64,000 bases of DNA. It comes from Alphaproteobacteria bacterium HGW-Alphaproteobacteria-18 (GTDB taxonomy: Bacteria; Pseudomonadota; Alphaproteobacteria; Caulobacterales; Hyphomonadaceae). Numbering within the stretch: the first letter of the stretch is position 1; the number at the start of each line of letters is the position of its first letter. The position numbers were made by a program, and so were the translations under genes. This document shows positions 9,644 to 19,079 of the stretch, piece by piece. The stretch spans positions 62,001 to 126,000 of the forward strand of contig PHEH01000015.1 in NCBI GenBank assembly GCA_002841155.1, in the 5' to 3' direction. The notes below the pieces were generated by a model that saw only the letters and a program-made list of their open reading frames with translations, had not been told where the DNA came from and did no database searches.

Positions 9644-10954
9644 ATGCGTGTTGCGATTATCGGTACGGGCTATGTTGGCCTTGTTTCGGGCGCCTGTTTT
9701 GCCGATTTCGGTCATACGGTGACCTGCGTCGACAAGGACGCCACCAAAATCGAGAAGCTCAAGAATGGCATCATGCCGATCTTCGAGCCGGGCCTCGAAA
9801 GCCTGGTTGCAAAGAACGTGAAGGAAGAGCGCCTTTATTTCACGACGGAAGCGCGCGAAGCGATCCAGGATGCGGACGCTGTCTTCATCGCTGTGGGCAC
9901 GCCCTCGCGCCGCGGCGATGGGCATGCCGATCTCTCCTATGTGTATGGCGCGGCCGAAGAGATTGCCCAGCTGATGGACGGTTTCACGGTGGTGGTTACC
10001 AAGTCGACTGTTCCGGTGGGTACGGGCGATGAGGTTGAAGAGATCATCCGCAAGACGCGGCCTGACGCAGACTTTGCGGTTGTCTCCAATCCTGAGTTCC
10101 TGCGCGAAGGCGCGGCCATCAAGGATTTCAAGATCCCGGATCGTGTCGTGGTCGGCACCGATGACGAGCGCGCGCGCAATGTGATGAAAGAGCTCTACCG
10201 GCCGCTTTTCCTGAATGAGACGCCGATCCTCTTCACCTCGCGCCGCACGTCCGAGCTGATCAAATATGCGGCCAACGCCTTCCTGGCGGTGAAGATCACC
10301 TTCATCAACGAGATGGCCGATCTCTGCGAGAAGGTGGGCGCCAATGTTCAGGAAGTCTCCCGCGGGATTGGCCTGGATGGCCGCATCGGCGCGAAGTTCC
10401 TCAATGCCGGCCCCGGCTATGGCGGCTCCTGCTTCCCGAAAGACACCCTCGCCCTGACCAAGACGGCCAATGATTATGGCAGCCCCGTGCGCATCGTCGA
10501 CACGGTGATTGAGGTCAACGCTGACCGCAAGAAGGCGATGGCCGACAAGGTGATCGCTGCGATGGGCGGAGACGTGAAGGGCAAGACGATCGGTGTGCTC
10601 GGCCTCGCCTTCAAGCAGAACACGGACGATATGCGTGACGCGCCTTCGCTGGACATCCTGCCGGCATTGCAGGCGGCCGGTGCCCGCGTCGTGGCGTATG
10701 ATCCCGAAGCGATGACGGAAGCATCCCACCTCCTCAAGGATATCGAGTTCGTGGACAGCGCCTACAAGGCGGTCGACAGCGCTGACGCGATGGTCATCAT
10801 CACCGAATGGGATCAGTTCCGCGCGCTTGACCTCAATCGCATCAAGACCGCGATGAAGGGCAATGTCGTCGTCGACCTGCGCAACATCTATCACCCCGAT
10901 GACCTGGCCAAGCATGGCTTTGCCTATACCTCCATCGGCCGGCCTGCCGTATAG
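9644..10954 (+). CDS. ugd: UDP-glucose 6-dehydrogenase
   Basis: A 436-residue enzyme of full family length that oxidises UDP-glucose to UDP-glucuronate with two NAD+. The N-terminal NAD site is GTGYVGLVSG (residues 7-16). ELIKYAANAFLA carries Lys207, and GPGYGGSCFPKD carries the catalytic Cys263. The C-terminal UDP-binding domain has GLAFKQNTDDMRDAPS. The product feeds acidic exopolysaccharide or lipid A decoration; the hexomutase upstream and two ExoD genes in this window fit an exopolysaccharide role. Confidence 0.96.
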   Translation: MRVAIIGTGYVGLVSGACFADFGHTVTCVDKDATKIEKLKNGIMPIFEPGLESLVAKNVKEERLYFTTEAREAIQDADAVFIAVGTPSRRGDGHADLSYVYGAAEEIAQLMDGFTVVVTKSTVPVGTGDEVEEIIRKTRPDADFAVVSNPEFLREGAAIKDFKIPDRVVVGTDDERARNVMKELYRPLFLNETPILFTSRRTSELIKYAANAFLAVKITFINEMADLCEKVGANVQEVSRGIGLDGRIGAKFLNAGPGYGGSCFPKDTLALTKTANDYGSPVRIVDTVIEVNADRKKAMADKVIAAMGGDVKGKTIGVLGLAFKQNTDDMRDAPSLDILPALQAAGARVVAYDPEAMTEASHLLKDIEFVDSAYKAVDSADAMVIITEWDQFRALDLNRIKTAMKGNVVVDLRNIYHPDDLAKHGFAYTSIGRPAV

Positions 10955-10987
10955 TTCCCCCATATTCGCGCATCAGGAAGCAAGCTC

Positions 10988-11638
10988 ATGAAGTTCTTCG
11001 TCGACACGGCAGATACCAAAGACATCGCCGATCTTGCCGCCACCGGTCTGATTGATGGGGTAACCACCAACCCCTCGCTGATCGCCAAATCCGGGCGCCC
11101 CTTTGCCGAAGTGATTGCCGAAATCTGCGGTCTCACGGATGGCCCGGTGAGCGCTGAAGTGGTGGCGATTGACGCTGAAGGCATGGTGACCGAAGGGCGC
11201 AAGCTGGCGAAGATCGCGGAGAATGTCGCGGTGAAGCTTCCGCTGACCTGGGACGGCCTCAAGGCCTGCCGCACGCTGTCAGATGACGGCATCCCCGTGA
11301 ACGTGACGCTCTGCTTTTCGGCCAACCAGGCCCTGCTTGCGGCCAAGGCTGGCGCGGCGTTCATCTCGCCCTTCATTGGCCGCCTTGATGACATTCACAT
11401 CGATGGCATGGAGCTGATCCAGGAGATCCGCCAGATCTATGACAATTACATGTTCGAGACCGAAATTCTTGCTGCCTCGATCCGCACGGCCAATCATGTG
11501 AAACTCTGCGCGCTGGCAGGCGCCGATGTGATGACGGCGCCGCCCTCCGTGATCCGCAGCCTGGTCAGCCATCCGCTGACGGACAAAGGTCTTGAGACCT
11601 TCCTGGCAGACGCGAAGAAGGCCGGGATCAAGGTCTGA
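10988..11638 (+). CDS. tal: Transaldolase, short (subfamily 3, fructose-6-phosphate aldolase-like)
   Basis: A 216-residue TIM-barrel aldolase with the family opening [13 protein letters not shown] and [13 protein letters not shown]. The Schiff-base lysine is Lys83 in AVKLPLT. This short form catalyses dihydroxyacetone transfer in the pentose phosphate pathway (TalC) or fructose-6-phosphate cleavage (Fsa); I cannot separate the two from sequence alone. It lies 33 bases after ugd and 7 bases before thiD, so the three genes are probably one transcript. Confidence 0.93.
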   Translation: MKFFVDTADTKDIADLAATGLIDGVTTNPSLIAKSGRPFAEVIAEICGLTDGPVSAEVVAIDAEGMVTEGRKLAKIAENVAVKLPLTWDGLKACRTLSDDGIPVNVTLCFSANQALLAAKAGAAFISPFIGRLDDIHIDGMELIQEIRQIYDNYMFETEILAASIRTANHVKLCALAGADVMTAPPSVIRSLVSHPLTDKGLETFLADAKKAGIKV

Positions 11639-11645
11639 GGCCAAC

Positions 11646-12464
11646 ATGGCAGAGGCAGAGGGCCCCCGTGGCCGTGTCCTGATCATCGCCGGTTCCGATT
11701 CCGGAGGTGGGGCGGGGATACAGGCCGACATCAAGACTGTGACGATGCTCGGCGGCTTTGCCATGACGGCGGTGACCGCCATCACGGTGCAGGATACGGC
11801 CGGGGTTCATGGGGTGTGGCCTGTCCCCATTGAGGCGGTCGTCGCGCAGATGCAGGTGACGCTGGCCGATATCGGCGCCGATACGATCAAGACGGGTATG
11901 CTGGGCACGGCGCCGCTGGTCGAAGCCGTGGCCGAAGCGCTGGCACAGCAGGCCCCCGGCATTGCCCGCGTCATTGACCCCGTGATGATCTCGACCTCAG
12001 GGCACAAGCTCGTCGATGACAAGGCCATCGGCGCCATCCGGTCTGAACTCGTGCCCCGCGCGCGGCTTGTCACCCCGAATGCGCCGGAAGCCGAAGTGCT
12101 GACCGGCAAGGCGGTCGAAAACCTTGACGGCCAGCGCCGCGCCGCAGAGCGGCTGCTGGAGCTTGGCGCTCATGGTGCGCTGGTCAAAGGGGGGCATGTG
12201 GGCGGGGCCGTCATCCATGATGTGCTACAGACCACCACCGGAGAGTGGATATTCGAGGGCCCGCGCATCAACACCAAGGCGACGCATGGCACGGGCTGCA
12301 CACTGGCTTCGGCGATTGCGGCCTTCCTTGCCCAGGGCGTCAGCCTGCCGGAAGCTATCGAACGGGCGCGGGCCTATCTCTTCGGCGCAATCCAGCATGC
12401 GCAGGGCTTCGGCAAGGGGCATCACCCCGTGAACCATGGCTGGGCGTTGAAGGCGGATGACTAA
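11646..12464 (+). CDS. thiD: Hydroxymethylpyrimidine/phosphomethylpyrimidine kinase
   Basis: A 272-residue ribokinase-fold enzyme that phosphorylates HMP and HMP-P for thiamine biosynthesis. The substrate-binding start AGSDSGGGAGIQADIKT and the anion hole with catalytic Asp (GTGCTLASAIAAFLA) are both intact. The ATG at 11646 is used; an upstream in-frame start at 11592 lies inside the transaldolase gene. No other thiamine gene is nearby. A small hairpin (12481-12502) follows the stop. Confidence 0.94.
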   Translation: MAEAEGPRGRVLIIAGSDSGGGAGIQADIKTVTMLGGFAMTAVTAITVQDTAGVHGVWPVPIEAVVAQMQVTLADIGADTIKTGMLGTAPLVEAVAEALAQQAPGIARVIDPVMISTSGHKLVDDKAIGAIRSELVPRARLVTPNAPEAEVLTGKAVENLDGQRRAAERLLELGAHGALVKGGHVGGAVIHDVLQTTTGEWIFEGPRINTKATHGTGCTLASAIAAFLAQGVSLPEAIERARAYLFGAIQHAQGFGKGHHPVNHGWALKADD

Positions 12465-12480
12465 CGTCCGTATACCATGA

Positions 12481-12502
12481 ACTTTTGACAACAATCAAAA
12501 GT
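12481..12502. terminator. Hairpin after thiD, possible weak terminator
   Basis: ACTTTTGA and TCAAAAGT form a perfect 8-bp stem around the loop CAACAA. It starts 17 bases after the thiD stop and is followed by GGTGGTTG and a run of T. The stem is AT-rich, so termination would be inefficient; an operator for the next small gene is the alternative. Confidence 0.45.
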
Positions 12503-12586
12503 GGTGGTTGTTTTTCTTCCGGGTTGATGAAATAATCTTCGTGCTTGATCAAGCATGACTGCACTCTCAATACGAAAGGACAGGCC

Positions 12587-12862
12587 ATGCTAATGGCAAT
12601 TACGGGTACATTCGCGTCAGGCGTCTCCCTGCTGCTGGCAGTGATCGGCAGCCCGGCGCTGGTAGAACGGACATCGTCCGTTTCATCGCCCACGATCATT
12701 GATACCGGCTATTCTTCAGTAATCGCGCAGGAACGTGTTGCTCAGTTCGAGACATGCTACTTGCTCGAGAAGATCGATGACACATGCGTCTGGGAGTATA
12801 ACGGTTTGTGGATCATCGGCGAATGCTCCAATCCGCCGTCACACATTTGCCCCAGAGGCTGA
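12587..12862 (+). CDS. Small secreted or membrane-attached protein of unknown function
   Basis: A 91-residue reading frame preceded by AAAGGAC at the right distance from its ATG. The first 22 residues are hydrophobic and end in a plausible signal cleavage region. The mature part has two cysteine pairs in a short acidic, tryptophan-containing stretch (ETCYLLEKIDDTCVW and GECSNPPSHIC), suggesting a disulphide-stabilised periplasmic peptide. It is bounded by hairpins on both sides and has lower GC than its neighbours. I do not recognise the family. Reality is moderately supported by the binding site and signal. Confidence 0.5.
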   Translation: MLMAITGTFASGVSLLLAVIGSPALVERTSSVSSPTIIDTGYSSVIAQERVAQFETCYLLEKIDDTCVWEYNGLWIIGECSNPPSHICPRG

Positions 12863-12871
12863 AAGGCCGCT

Positions 12872-12910
12872 GACATATCCCGTTAGCCAATCAGTTTGAC
12901 GGGATATGTC
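12872..12910. repeat. Perfect 12-bp inverted repeat, possible terminator
   Basis: GACATATCCCGT (12872-12883) and ACGGGATATGTC (12899-12910) pair perfectly around a 15-base loop, nine bases after the small secreted gene. There is no T run on either side, so if it terminates transcription it is not a classical intrinsic terminator. It may instead stabilise the 3' end of the upstream mRNA. Confidence 0.6.
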
Positions 12911-13015
12911 GTGCTGCGCGCGTGTCAGGCTTGCTAAACGACCTGGTAGAAAACTTCATTTTACCACGCCGTGGCCGTGTGCCAGACATCGGCTTCCTTT
13001 TAGGGAGCCAGATCC

Positions 13016-13834
13016 ATGCCCACCTTTCCATTCTATCAGGTTGACGCCTTTGCCTCTGCGCCCTTTGAGGGCAATCAGGCGTGTGTCATGCCGATGGAGG
13101 CGTTTCTGGCGGACGAGACGCTCCTGAAGATCGCGGCAGAGAATAATGTCGCAGAAACTGCCTATCTTGTTCCGCAGGCAGACGGCGTGTGGGCTCTACG
13201 CTGGTTCACGCCGGCGGTGGAAGTGCCGCTGTGCGGGCATGCGACCCTCGCCTCGGCGCATGTGCTGTTTGATGCAGGCGGGTATGATTCCAGCGTGATC
13301 CACTTCGAGACGGTCCATTCCGGCCGGCTCACCGTGCGGCGCATGGAGGACGGGGCGCTGGAAATGGATTTTCCGTCTGCACCCATCCAGCCTGTTCCGG
13401 TGACGGATGAGATTGCCGCCGCGCTGGGCGCCCGGCCGCTGGAAGCCTGGGGCGGCATGTTTTACGCCGCGCGGTTTGACAGTCCGGAGGCGGTCAAATC
13501 CCTTACGCCAGATGTGAAGGCGCTCAAAACTCTGGGCGCGGAAGGCGGGGGCTGGGACCGGGGAAATTTCGGCTGCTTTGCTCTCGGCGGTGAGGGCGTT
13601 GATGTCACCAGCCGGTTCTTTGCGCCGGGCTCCGGCATTGATGAAGACCCCGCCACGGGCAGCTGGCACACGATGCTCTCGCGTATCCTGGGCACGCATT
13701 TCGGCTTGCCGCAGGCAGCCTGCTGGCAGGCCTATCCGGGCCGCGGGGCGCGTGTGGACGTGCGGCTTGAGGGCGACCGGGTCAAGCTCGTTGGCCGCGC
13801 TGTTACCGTCATCGAAGGCCAGTTCCGGCTTTAG
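13016..13834 (+). CDS. PhzF family isomerase-like protein
   Basis: A 272-residue protein of the PhzF/YddE fold (two diaminopimelate-epimerase-like halves). The conserved general acid/base is Glu47 in NNVAETAYL, CGHATLASAHVL follows, and EDPATGSWHTML occupies the second-half active site. AGGGAGCC lies upstream. In phenazine producers PhzF isomerises dihydro-hydroxyanthranilate, but no other phenazine gene is visible and most stand-alone homologs have unknown substrates. Its 3' end overlaps the convergent SDR gene by four bases. Confidence 0.88.
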   Translation: MPTFPFYQVDAFASAPFEGNQACVMPMEAFLADETLLKIAAENNVAETAYLVPQADGVWALRWFTPAVEVPLCGHATLASAHVLFDAGGYDSSVIHFETVHSGRLTVRRMEDGALEMDFPSAPIQPVPVTDEIAAALGARPLEAWGGMFYAARFDSPEAVKSLTPDVKALKTLGAEGGGWDRGNFGCFALGGEGVDVTSRFFAPGSGIDEDPATGSWHTMLSRILGTHFGLPQAACWQAYPGRGARVDVRLEGDRVKLVGRAVTVIEGQFRL

Positions 13835-14541
13835 GCGGGAATTTCCTTTCCGGCCCAGTCAAAACATTTGCCGCTGTCTGCAGGTGTCAGCTCACGGAGG
13901 ACATCAAGCAGATGGCCCGCTGACTGTTGCGGGCTGAACAGCTTTCCGTCTGCAACATTTGACTGGAAAGGCTGGGAGAGCGCCGTATCCACCGTGCCCG
14001 GATGGAGGCCCACACAGATCGCGCCGGGCGCGCGGCGCGCCTGCTCAATGGCATAGTTACGGATCAGCATGTTGAGCGCCGCCTTGGAGGCGCGGTAGGC
14101 GTGCCACCCGCCAAGCCGGTTATCGGAAATAGACCCGACACGCGCCGACAGGGCCGCAAACACGCTGCGCTCGGTTTTGGGCATCAGGGGCAGGATGTGC
14201 TTGGCGATCAGGGCCGGCGCAAATGTGTTGGCTTCAAACACCCGGTGGAAGCTTTCGAGCGATTGTTGACGATAGGATTTTTCCGGCTGCAGCCGGTCGC
14301 CATCAGACAAGAGGCCGCTGGCGACGATAGCCAGCGTGACGTGCCCGGCCGCGCTCAGCTCAGCGGCGATCTGCGCAAGGGCGTCTTCATCCAGAAAGTC
14401 CGCCTGGCGCGCCTGCGCGCCCGCATGCGCCGCGCCGCTGCGCGAAATGGCGAATACATGAGTAAAGCCGCCCCGCGCCAGAAGCGCGCTGACCAAGGCG
14501 CGGCCTATGCCGCCAGAACTGCCAAACACCGCTGCGATCAT
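13831..14541 (-). CDS. Short-chain dehydrogenase/reductase
   Basis: A 236-residue Rossmann-fold oxidoreductase. The cofactor motif is GSSGGIG (residues 8-14) and the catalytic YxxxK is in YRASKAALN. The sequence resembles the CsgA/YciK-like SDR group (GSISDNRLGGWHAYRASKAALNM). The substrate is unknown. It begins 46 bases beyond the 3' end of tRNA-Thr on the same strand. Confidence 0.85.
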   Translation of the reverse strand: MIAAVFGSSGGIGRALVSALLARGGFTHVFAISRSGAAHAGAQARQADFLDEDALAQIAAELSAAGHVTLAIVASGLLSDGDRLQPEKSYRQQSLESFHRVFEANTFAPALIAKHILPLMPKTERSVFAALSARVGSISDNRLGGWHAYRASKAALNMLIRNYAIEQARRAPGAICVGLHPGTVDTALSQPFQSNVADGKLFSPQQSAGHLLDVLRELTPADSGKCFDWAGKEIPA

Positions 14542-14586
14542 GATACGCCGCCATTTAGGGCGCGCTGGGGCTGCGGAAAGGGGAAA

Positions 14587-14662
14587 TGGTGCCGCTTAGG
14601 TGACTTGAACACCTGACCCCATCATTACGAATGATGTGCTCTACCAGCTGAGCTAAAGCGGC
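14587..14662 (-). tRNA. tRNA-Thr (anticodon CGU)
   Basis: Reading the minus strand, GCCGCTT pairs with AAGCGGC in the acceptor stem. The D arm is GCTCAG...GAGC and the anticodon stem ATCAT/ATGAT holds the loop TTCGTAA (anticodon CGU, reads ACG). The T arm is GGTGTTCAAGTCACC, then discriminator A. CCA is encoded in the gene (14587-14589). All invariant positions are present. Confidence 0.97.
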
Positions 14663-14731
14663 ATGCCGTTTCGGCAGGCCCCGCATATACTGGCAGGGCC
14701 CCCGCCATGCAAGCCGGTTTTGCCTGCCGCT

Positions 14732-16168
14732 TCAGTCCTCGTCGGGGGCGTAGTCCAGCGGCTGGGTCAGCGGGCCCTGCGGGGTTTTGGGCGCCGGGAC
14801 AGGGCCATCATCGGGCTGGTGGGCCAGGGCGAGTACCCGGCCGGCCTCAAGCTCGCGGCCATAGCTTTCATAGCGCGGATGGATCAGCTCGCCGACATCG
14901 CCGAAGGCATAGACGAGGCGTGCCCAGCCCTGACGGTCATAGTCAAATGCGCCGCCCTTGGGGTCGATGTCCGACCAGTCAGCCTCACGCGAAGCGGAAG
15001 CGGCCATGCGGCCCCAGCGTTGAGCCTCGCCCAGATCGCCATAGCCTTTGAGGGCGCGTTCCATCAGCAGGCAGAGACGGGCGGTGGGGTTTTCTTCCAC
15101 GAGCAGGGCGAGGATCTTGATCGCCTCCACCCAGTCTGCACTGTCCATCGACAGCTCGGCCGAGAGGATGCGGCTTTCACGGTGTGCCGGATGGGCGTCC
15201 ACCAGCGCCTTCAGGCGCGCGGCGATATTCTCGCGGCTGTCCTGCGGCACGAGGCGGCGGGATAGCTGGGCCAGCGCCGGGTGGGGCCGCGCTTTCCAGC
15301 CAAGTTCCAGCACGCCCTGGGCGGCCTTCGCCTTGCCGTCGACCATCAGGAAACGGGCGCCATGATAGGCGGCCGGCGGGAAATCCGGCGCCGAGCGGAT
15401 GGCATCGGCAAGGGATTTCTGGGCAGCGGGTTTTTCGGCAAGGGGCAGGTTCACGGCGCGCGCGGTAAACAGAACCGCGCGGCGGCGTTTGAGGTTGATG
15501 CCGTCCACAAGGCTGCGCTTCTCACCCATGGCGAGGGTGTCGAGCGCCTTTTCCCAGTCGCCCTTGGCCACCTGGATGTCGAACAGCGAATTGAACGGCC
15601 AGTCGGCATCCGAGCGCAATTCAAGCGCCTCGCGGGCGCGCGTTTCGGCTGTGAGCTGGTCGCCGCGTTCGGAGGCGGCTGTGGCTGCGCCGCGCAGGCC
15701 GGCAAGCTGTCCGCCCGGCAGGCGGGTGAGCAGGCCCCAGGCGCGCTCGGCGCCGGCCCAGTCATCATTGGCTTCGGCGGCGCGGGCCTCAAGCAGGAGC
15801 TTCAGGCGCTCGTCTTCGGCATGGCGCATGGATTTTTTGGCGAGACGAAGCGCAGCTTTGGAATCCCCGCCTTCGGCGGCCAGCAGCCCTTCGGCGAGGG
15901 CTGCATTGGCCTTGCGCGCGCGCGACAGGCGCTGTGCCTTGGAGATACGCCCGGGCAGCACGAGGATGCCGGTCGCCAGCCACCAGGCCAGCGCAATCAG
16001 GCCGCCGAACACCAGCAGCAGGATGGCGGCAACGCCCGCGCGGACAGACACAATCTCCTGGCCGACCGGGAAGGTCACTTCCCCCGGCAGGCTGAAGGCC
16101 CACCAGGCCAGCACCGCGCCGATGGAGACCAGCAAAAGGACGAAAATGAAAAGGAAAAACCGGCTCAT
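14732..16168 (-). CDS. hemY: HemY family TPR protein of the heme biosynthesis locus
   Basis: A 478-residue inner membrane protein with two N-terminal transmembrane helices (about residues 3-25 and 42-70) and the family core WWLATGILVLPGRISKAQRLSRARKANAALAEGLLA. A long run of TPR helices faces the periplasm. HemY of this type is not protoporphyrinogen oxidase; its exact role in tetrapyrrole synthesis is unsettled. It is the last gene of the hemC-hemD-mitofilin-hemY cluster and starts 5 bases after the mitofilin gene. An acidic tail (DYAPDED) ends the protein. Confidence 0.93.
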   Translation of the reverse strand: MSRFFLFIFVLLLVSIGAVLAWWAFSLPGEVTFPVGQEIVSVRAGVAAILLLVFGGLIALAWWLATGILVLPGRISKAQRLSRARKANAALAEGLLAAEGGDSKAALRLAKKSMRHAEDERLKLLLEARAAEANDDWAGAERAWGLLTRLPGGQLAGLRGAATAASERGDQLTAETRAREALELRSDADWPFNSLFDIQVAKGDWEKALDTLAMGEKRSLVDGINLKRRRAVLFTARAVNLPLAEKPAAQKSLADAIRSAPDFPPAAYHGARFLMVDGKAKAAQGVLELGWKARPHPALAQLSRRLVPQDSRENIAARLKALVDAHPAHRESRILSAELSMDSADWVEAIKILALLVEENPTARLCLLMERALKGYGDLGEAQRWGRMAASASREADWSDIDPKGGAFDYDRQGWARLVYAFGDVGELIHPRYESYGRELEAGRVLALAHQPDDGPVPAPKTPQGPLTQPLDYAPDED

Positions 16169-16173
16169 TCTTC

Positions 16174-17232
16174 TTAATTCTCCGGCTCGACCAGGCTCAG
16201 CCTGACATCTTCGAGCACCGACTCCAGCGTGATGCGGCGGTTTGCTTCGCGGGTCCAGTCCTGCGCCGCGCGTGCGGCGGCGCCTTCCAGGGGCGAGAGG
16301 GCTTTGACGCTGGCGGAAAGGTCTCCTGCGGCGAGCGCTTTTGAGGAGGCGTCCAGCGCGACCGTCACCGGGTTTTCCCGTTTGTTGGCGGGGCGCACCG
16401 TTACGGCGTCTCCGAACACACGGTTCAGCCAGGAAAGCTGGCTCTCGGGCGCGTCGGCTGCGTCGGTCTTGGCCGCAGCCGTTACGGACGCGCGCATCGT
16501 GGCAAAGTCAGCCTGCAATCTGGAGGCTGTCGGCACGCCGCTGGTATAAGGAGCAAGCCGGCGGACGGTCTGGTTCGAGGGCGCTGCGGCCCGCAGCGTG
16601 CGATAATCGGCTTCAAAGCCGGTGCCCCGGCGCGCGGCGCTTTCGATGGCGGAGAGGGCGAGGGCGGCTTCTGCCTGACGGTCCTTCTCCGGCTCGGCTA
16701 CCGGTTCTGGTGGAGGCGCCGCTGCGGCAGTGGCCGTTTCCATCGCGGCGAGGCGCGCTTCCAGGGCGGTGATCGTGCGCAGCGCTTCTGCCGGGGTGGC
16801 GCCTTCGCCGGGCTCGATGCTTTCCAGCGCGGCGATCCGGGCCGTGAGGCTTTCGACGGCCGGAATGCCCGCGCCGCTGGCGAGCAGTTCATTCAGTTTT
16901 CTGGAATTGGCGCTGACCTCGCCGATCAGGCTGGAAAGCTCATCGGAGGCTTCGGGCATTTCGATGATCAGCCGTTCGAACTCTGCCTGTTGCGCGGTGA
17001 GGTCGGCCAGCTGGCGTTCGAGCGCGTCAGTCTTGTCCGGCAGGATCAGGTCGCGGCCAAAGATGCCGCCGGCGGCTCCCAGCAGCGCGGCGGCGGCCGC
17101 TGCGATGGCAACGCCGCCCCAACCGGGACCTTCTGCTGTTGCCTTGACGGGCAGCGGATCGGGCGCCGGCTCGAAATGGGCGTCGATCGGCTCCTCGATT
17201 GGTTCCTGACCTGGCGGGGGGGTATCTGTCAT
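16174..17232 (-). CDS. Mitofilin (Mic60) family membrane protein
   Basis: A 352-residue protein with an acidic, proline-rich N terminus, one transmembrane helix (about residues 39-58, alanine and glycine rich), a coiled coil (about 65-115, then 140-165) and a C-terminal mitofilin-like helical domain ending ITLESVLEDVRLSLVEPEN. Alphaproteobacterial Mic60 homologs sit in exactly this place between hemD and hemY and have been linked to intracytoplasmic membrane shaping and outer membrane contacts. It lies 69 bases after hemD. Assignment relies on architecture plus context, since sequence conservation is low. Confidence 0.87.
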   Translation of the reverse strand: MTDTPPPGQEPIEEPIDAHFEPAPDPLPVKATAEGPGWGGVAIAAAAAALLGAAGGIFGRDLILPDKTDALERQLADLTAQQAEFERLIIEMPEASDELSSLIGEVSANSRKLNELLASGAGIPAVESLTARIAALESIEPGEGATPAEALRTITALEARLAAMETATAAAAPPPEPVAEPEKDRQAEAALALSAIESAARRGTGFEADYRTLRAAAPSNQTVRRLAPYTSGVPTASRLQADFATMRASVTAAAKTDAADAPESQLSWLNRVFGDAVTVRPANKRENPVTVALDASSKALAAGDLSASVKALSPLEGAAARAAQDWTREANRRITLESVLEDVRLSLVEPEN

Positions 17233-17301
17233 GTATCTGTCGGTGGCCTAACTCTTGGGCGGGAGTGTGGCACACCGCGCCGCTGCGGCAAAGGCAGCCC
17301 G

Positions 17302-18015
17302 TCAGGTGCCCAGCGAAGCGGCCGCTTCGCCAAGGGCCGCCATCAGCGCGGTTTCATTGGGGCGCGCAGCAATCCAGAGCCCGGCCATGGCCGTTTTTTC
17401 AAGCGGCGCGGCGGCAGGCGCAGAGATCGCCACGATGATTGCGGTGTTCAGCGGCGTGCGGGCGCGCGCAATCGCTTCGGCGCCCTTTGCCGAGTGTACC
17501 AGAAGAATGGACGGGCCTTGCATCAGGGCGGCCAGGGCCTGGTCAGAAAGGGAGGGGGCTGCTTCAGTCTGGTAGGCGGCGGCAAAGCGCGCATCCAGGC
17601 CCGCCTCTTTCAACGTTGCCACAAGATGTCCGGCGGCGGCATCATTGGCGATGTGGAGGAGGGGGCCGGAGCGGCCTGAGCGCGCGGTCAGGATCAGCCG
17701 GGCAAGGTCTGCTGCGTCGCCGTCGCCCTCCACGACCTGCCCGAAACCAGCCTCCCGCGCGGCCGCCGCCGTCGACGGGCCCACGCACCAGCCGGTGAAC
17801 CCGGAAGACGGCATACCGGCTGACGTGAAAGCCCGCACGCCATTGGCGCTGGTAAAGACAATATCCTTCACGCCCTCAAGGGCGGCCGGATCAAGCCCGG
17901 TCTCCACCACGCGCAGCATCGGCGAAAGGAGGGCGTGATAGCCAAGCGCGGTCAGGCAGGCGGCGGTATCGTCCGCGCCGGGCTGGGCGCGCGTGACGAT
18001 CACCGCCAGGCTCAC
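17302..18015 (-). CDS. hemD: Uroporphyrinogen-III synthase
   Basis: A 237-residue protein with the two-domain HemD pattern: [19 protein letters not shown] at the start, then [13 protein letters not shown] and the central [15 protein letters not shown]. It cyclises hydroxymethylbilane with D-ring inversion. HemD is weakly conserved, so context matters: its GTG start overlaps the hemC stop by four bases (GTGA). A longer in-frame start upstream would lie inside hemC and is rejected. Confidence 0.92.
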   Translation of the reverse strand: MSLAVIVTRAQPGADDTAACLTALGYHALLSPMLRVVETGLDPAALEGVKDIVFTSANGVRAFTSAGMPSSGFTGWCVGPSTAAAAREAGFGQVVEGDGDAADLARLILTARSGRSGPLLHIANDAAAGHLVATLKEAGLDARFAAAYQTEAAPSLSDQALAALMQGPSILLVHSAKGAEAIARARTPLNTAIIVAISAPAAAPLEKTAMAGLWIAARPNETALMAALGEAAASLGT

Positions 18016-18977
18016 CGCTCGTCTCCGAAGATGGGCAGGGCTTCCTTGGCCGCGAAGATGATCTCCTGCGCCACCGCCCGCCCGAGCAGGACAAGCTGCG
18101 CGTCTGTGGCGTCCTTGCGGCACACACCATCACCGCGCCAGCGGGCGCTGCCGCCGGGATTGAGGACTTCGCCGATCAGCTGCCATTCATCGCCCCGGTC
18201 AAAGAGGTGCGCGGCAATCGGCGTCCGGCAGCTGCCATCGAGTTTTTCGAGGAAAGCGCGTTCGGCAATCGCGGCGGCCCGGCTCGGCTCATGGGAGAGT
18301 GTGCGCAGAACCTCAAGAAGCTCCGTATCCGCATCGTCCCGGGTAACGACACCGATGATGCCCTGCCCGGCGGCGGGCAGCATGTCTTCCAGCGGAACGG
18401 GGGTGGCGACGTCTGAGAGGCCAAGCCGGGTGAGGCCGGCCATGGCCAGGAAAGTCGCGTCTGCCAGGCCTTCTTCCAGCTTGCGCATGCGGGTCGCCAC
18501 ATTGCCGCGGAAGGTCACGACCTGCAGGTCGGGCCGCAGGGCAAGGGCCTGTGCCTCGCGGCGGAGGGACGCGGTGCCAAGCTTTGCGCCTTCGGGCAGA
18601 TCCCGGATCGACTTCGCCGCGTGGGAAAGAAAACCGTCCCGCGGGTCTTCCCGCTCAGGGAAAGCGGCAAAGATCTGCCCGGCTGGCAACACCGACGGCA
18701 CATCTTTCAGGCTGTGAACGGCCAGGTCGAGGTCGCGGCGCGAGAGGGCGTCATCCAACTCGCGCGTGAACAGGCCCTTGCCGCCGGAATTGATCAGCCG
18801 CTCGGTTGTCAGCTTGTCGCCGGTGGTTGTGAAAGCCACGATTTCGCAGTCATAGGCGCCGCCTGAAGCGGCCCGGATACCGTCTGCGATCTGATGGGCC
18901 TGGGCCAGCGCCAGCGGAGAGCCGCGCGTTCCAAGCCGGAGGCGTCTGGCGCCTTGTGTCGGGTCTATCTTGATCAT
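18012..18977 (-). CDS. hemC: Hydroxymethylbilane synthase (porphobilinogen deaminase)
   Basis: A 321-residue enzyme with [14 protein letters not shown] at the N terminus, the [10 protein letters not shown] active-site region (catalytic Asp), [10 protein letters not shown], and Cys250 in DGSCRTPIA, which carries the dipyrromethane cofactor. The ATG at 18977 sits where family members start; the frame stays open for a further 1.9 kb upstream, but that is the antisense of the DUF885 gene. It is the first gene of the heme operon and is divergent from the DUF885 lipoprotein gene across 102 bases that must contain its promoter. Confidence 0.96.
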   Translation of the reverse strand: MIKIDPTQGARRLRLGTRGSPLALAQAHQIADGIRAASGGAYDCEIVAFTTTGDKLTTERLINSGGKGLFTRELDDALSRRDLDLAVHSLKDVPSVLPAGQIFAAFPEREDPRDGFLSHAAKSIRDLPEGAKLGTASLRREAQALALRPDLQVVTFRGNVATRMRKLEEGLADATFLAMAGLTRLGLSDVATPVPLEDMLPAAGQGIIGVVTRDDADTELLEVLRTLSHEPSRAAAIAERAFLEKLDGSCRTPIAAHLFDRGDEWQLIGEVLNPGGSARWRGDGVCRKDATDAQLVLLGRAVAQEIIFAAKEALPIFGDER

Positions 18978-19079
18978 GGCCCTCCCTAGCCGGGGAATTG
19001 GCGCTTGCCAATTGACGCCGCGACCGCAGGGGGGTACCCACCCATATCGTTTTACGGCAAACGCCTCGGAGGATTCGCC

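Noticed and set aside
17027-17275. Frame suggesting an upstream start for the mitofilin gene
   Set aside because: Out of frame with the coiled-coil protein; the called ATG at 17232 gives the expected acidic N terminus and membrane helix.
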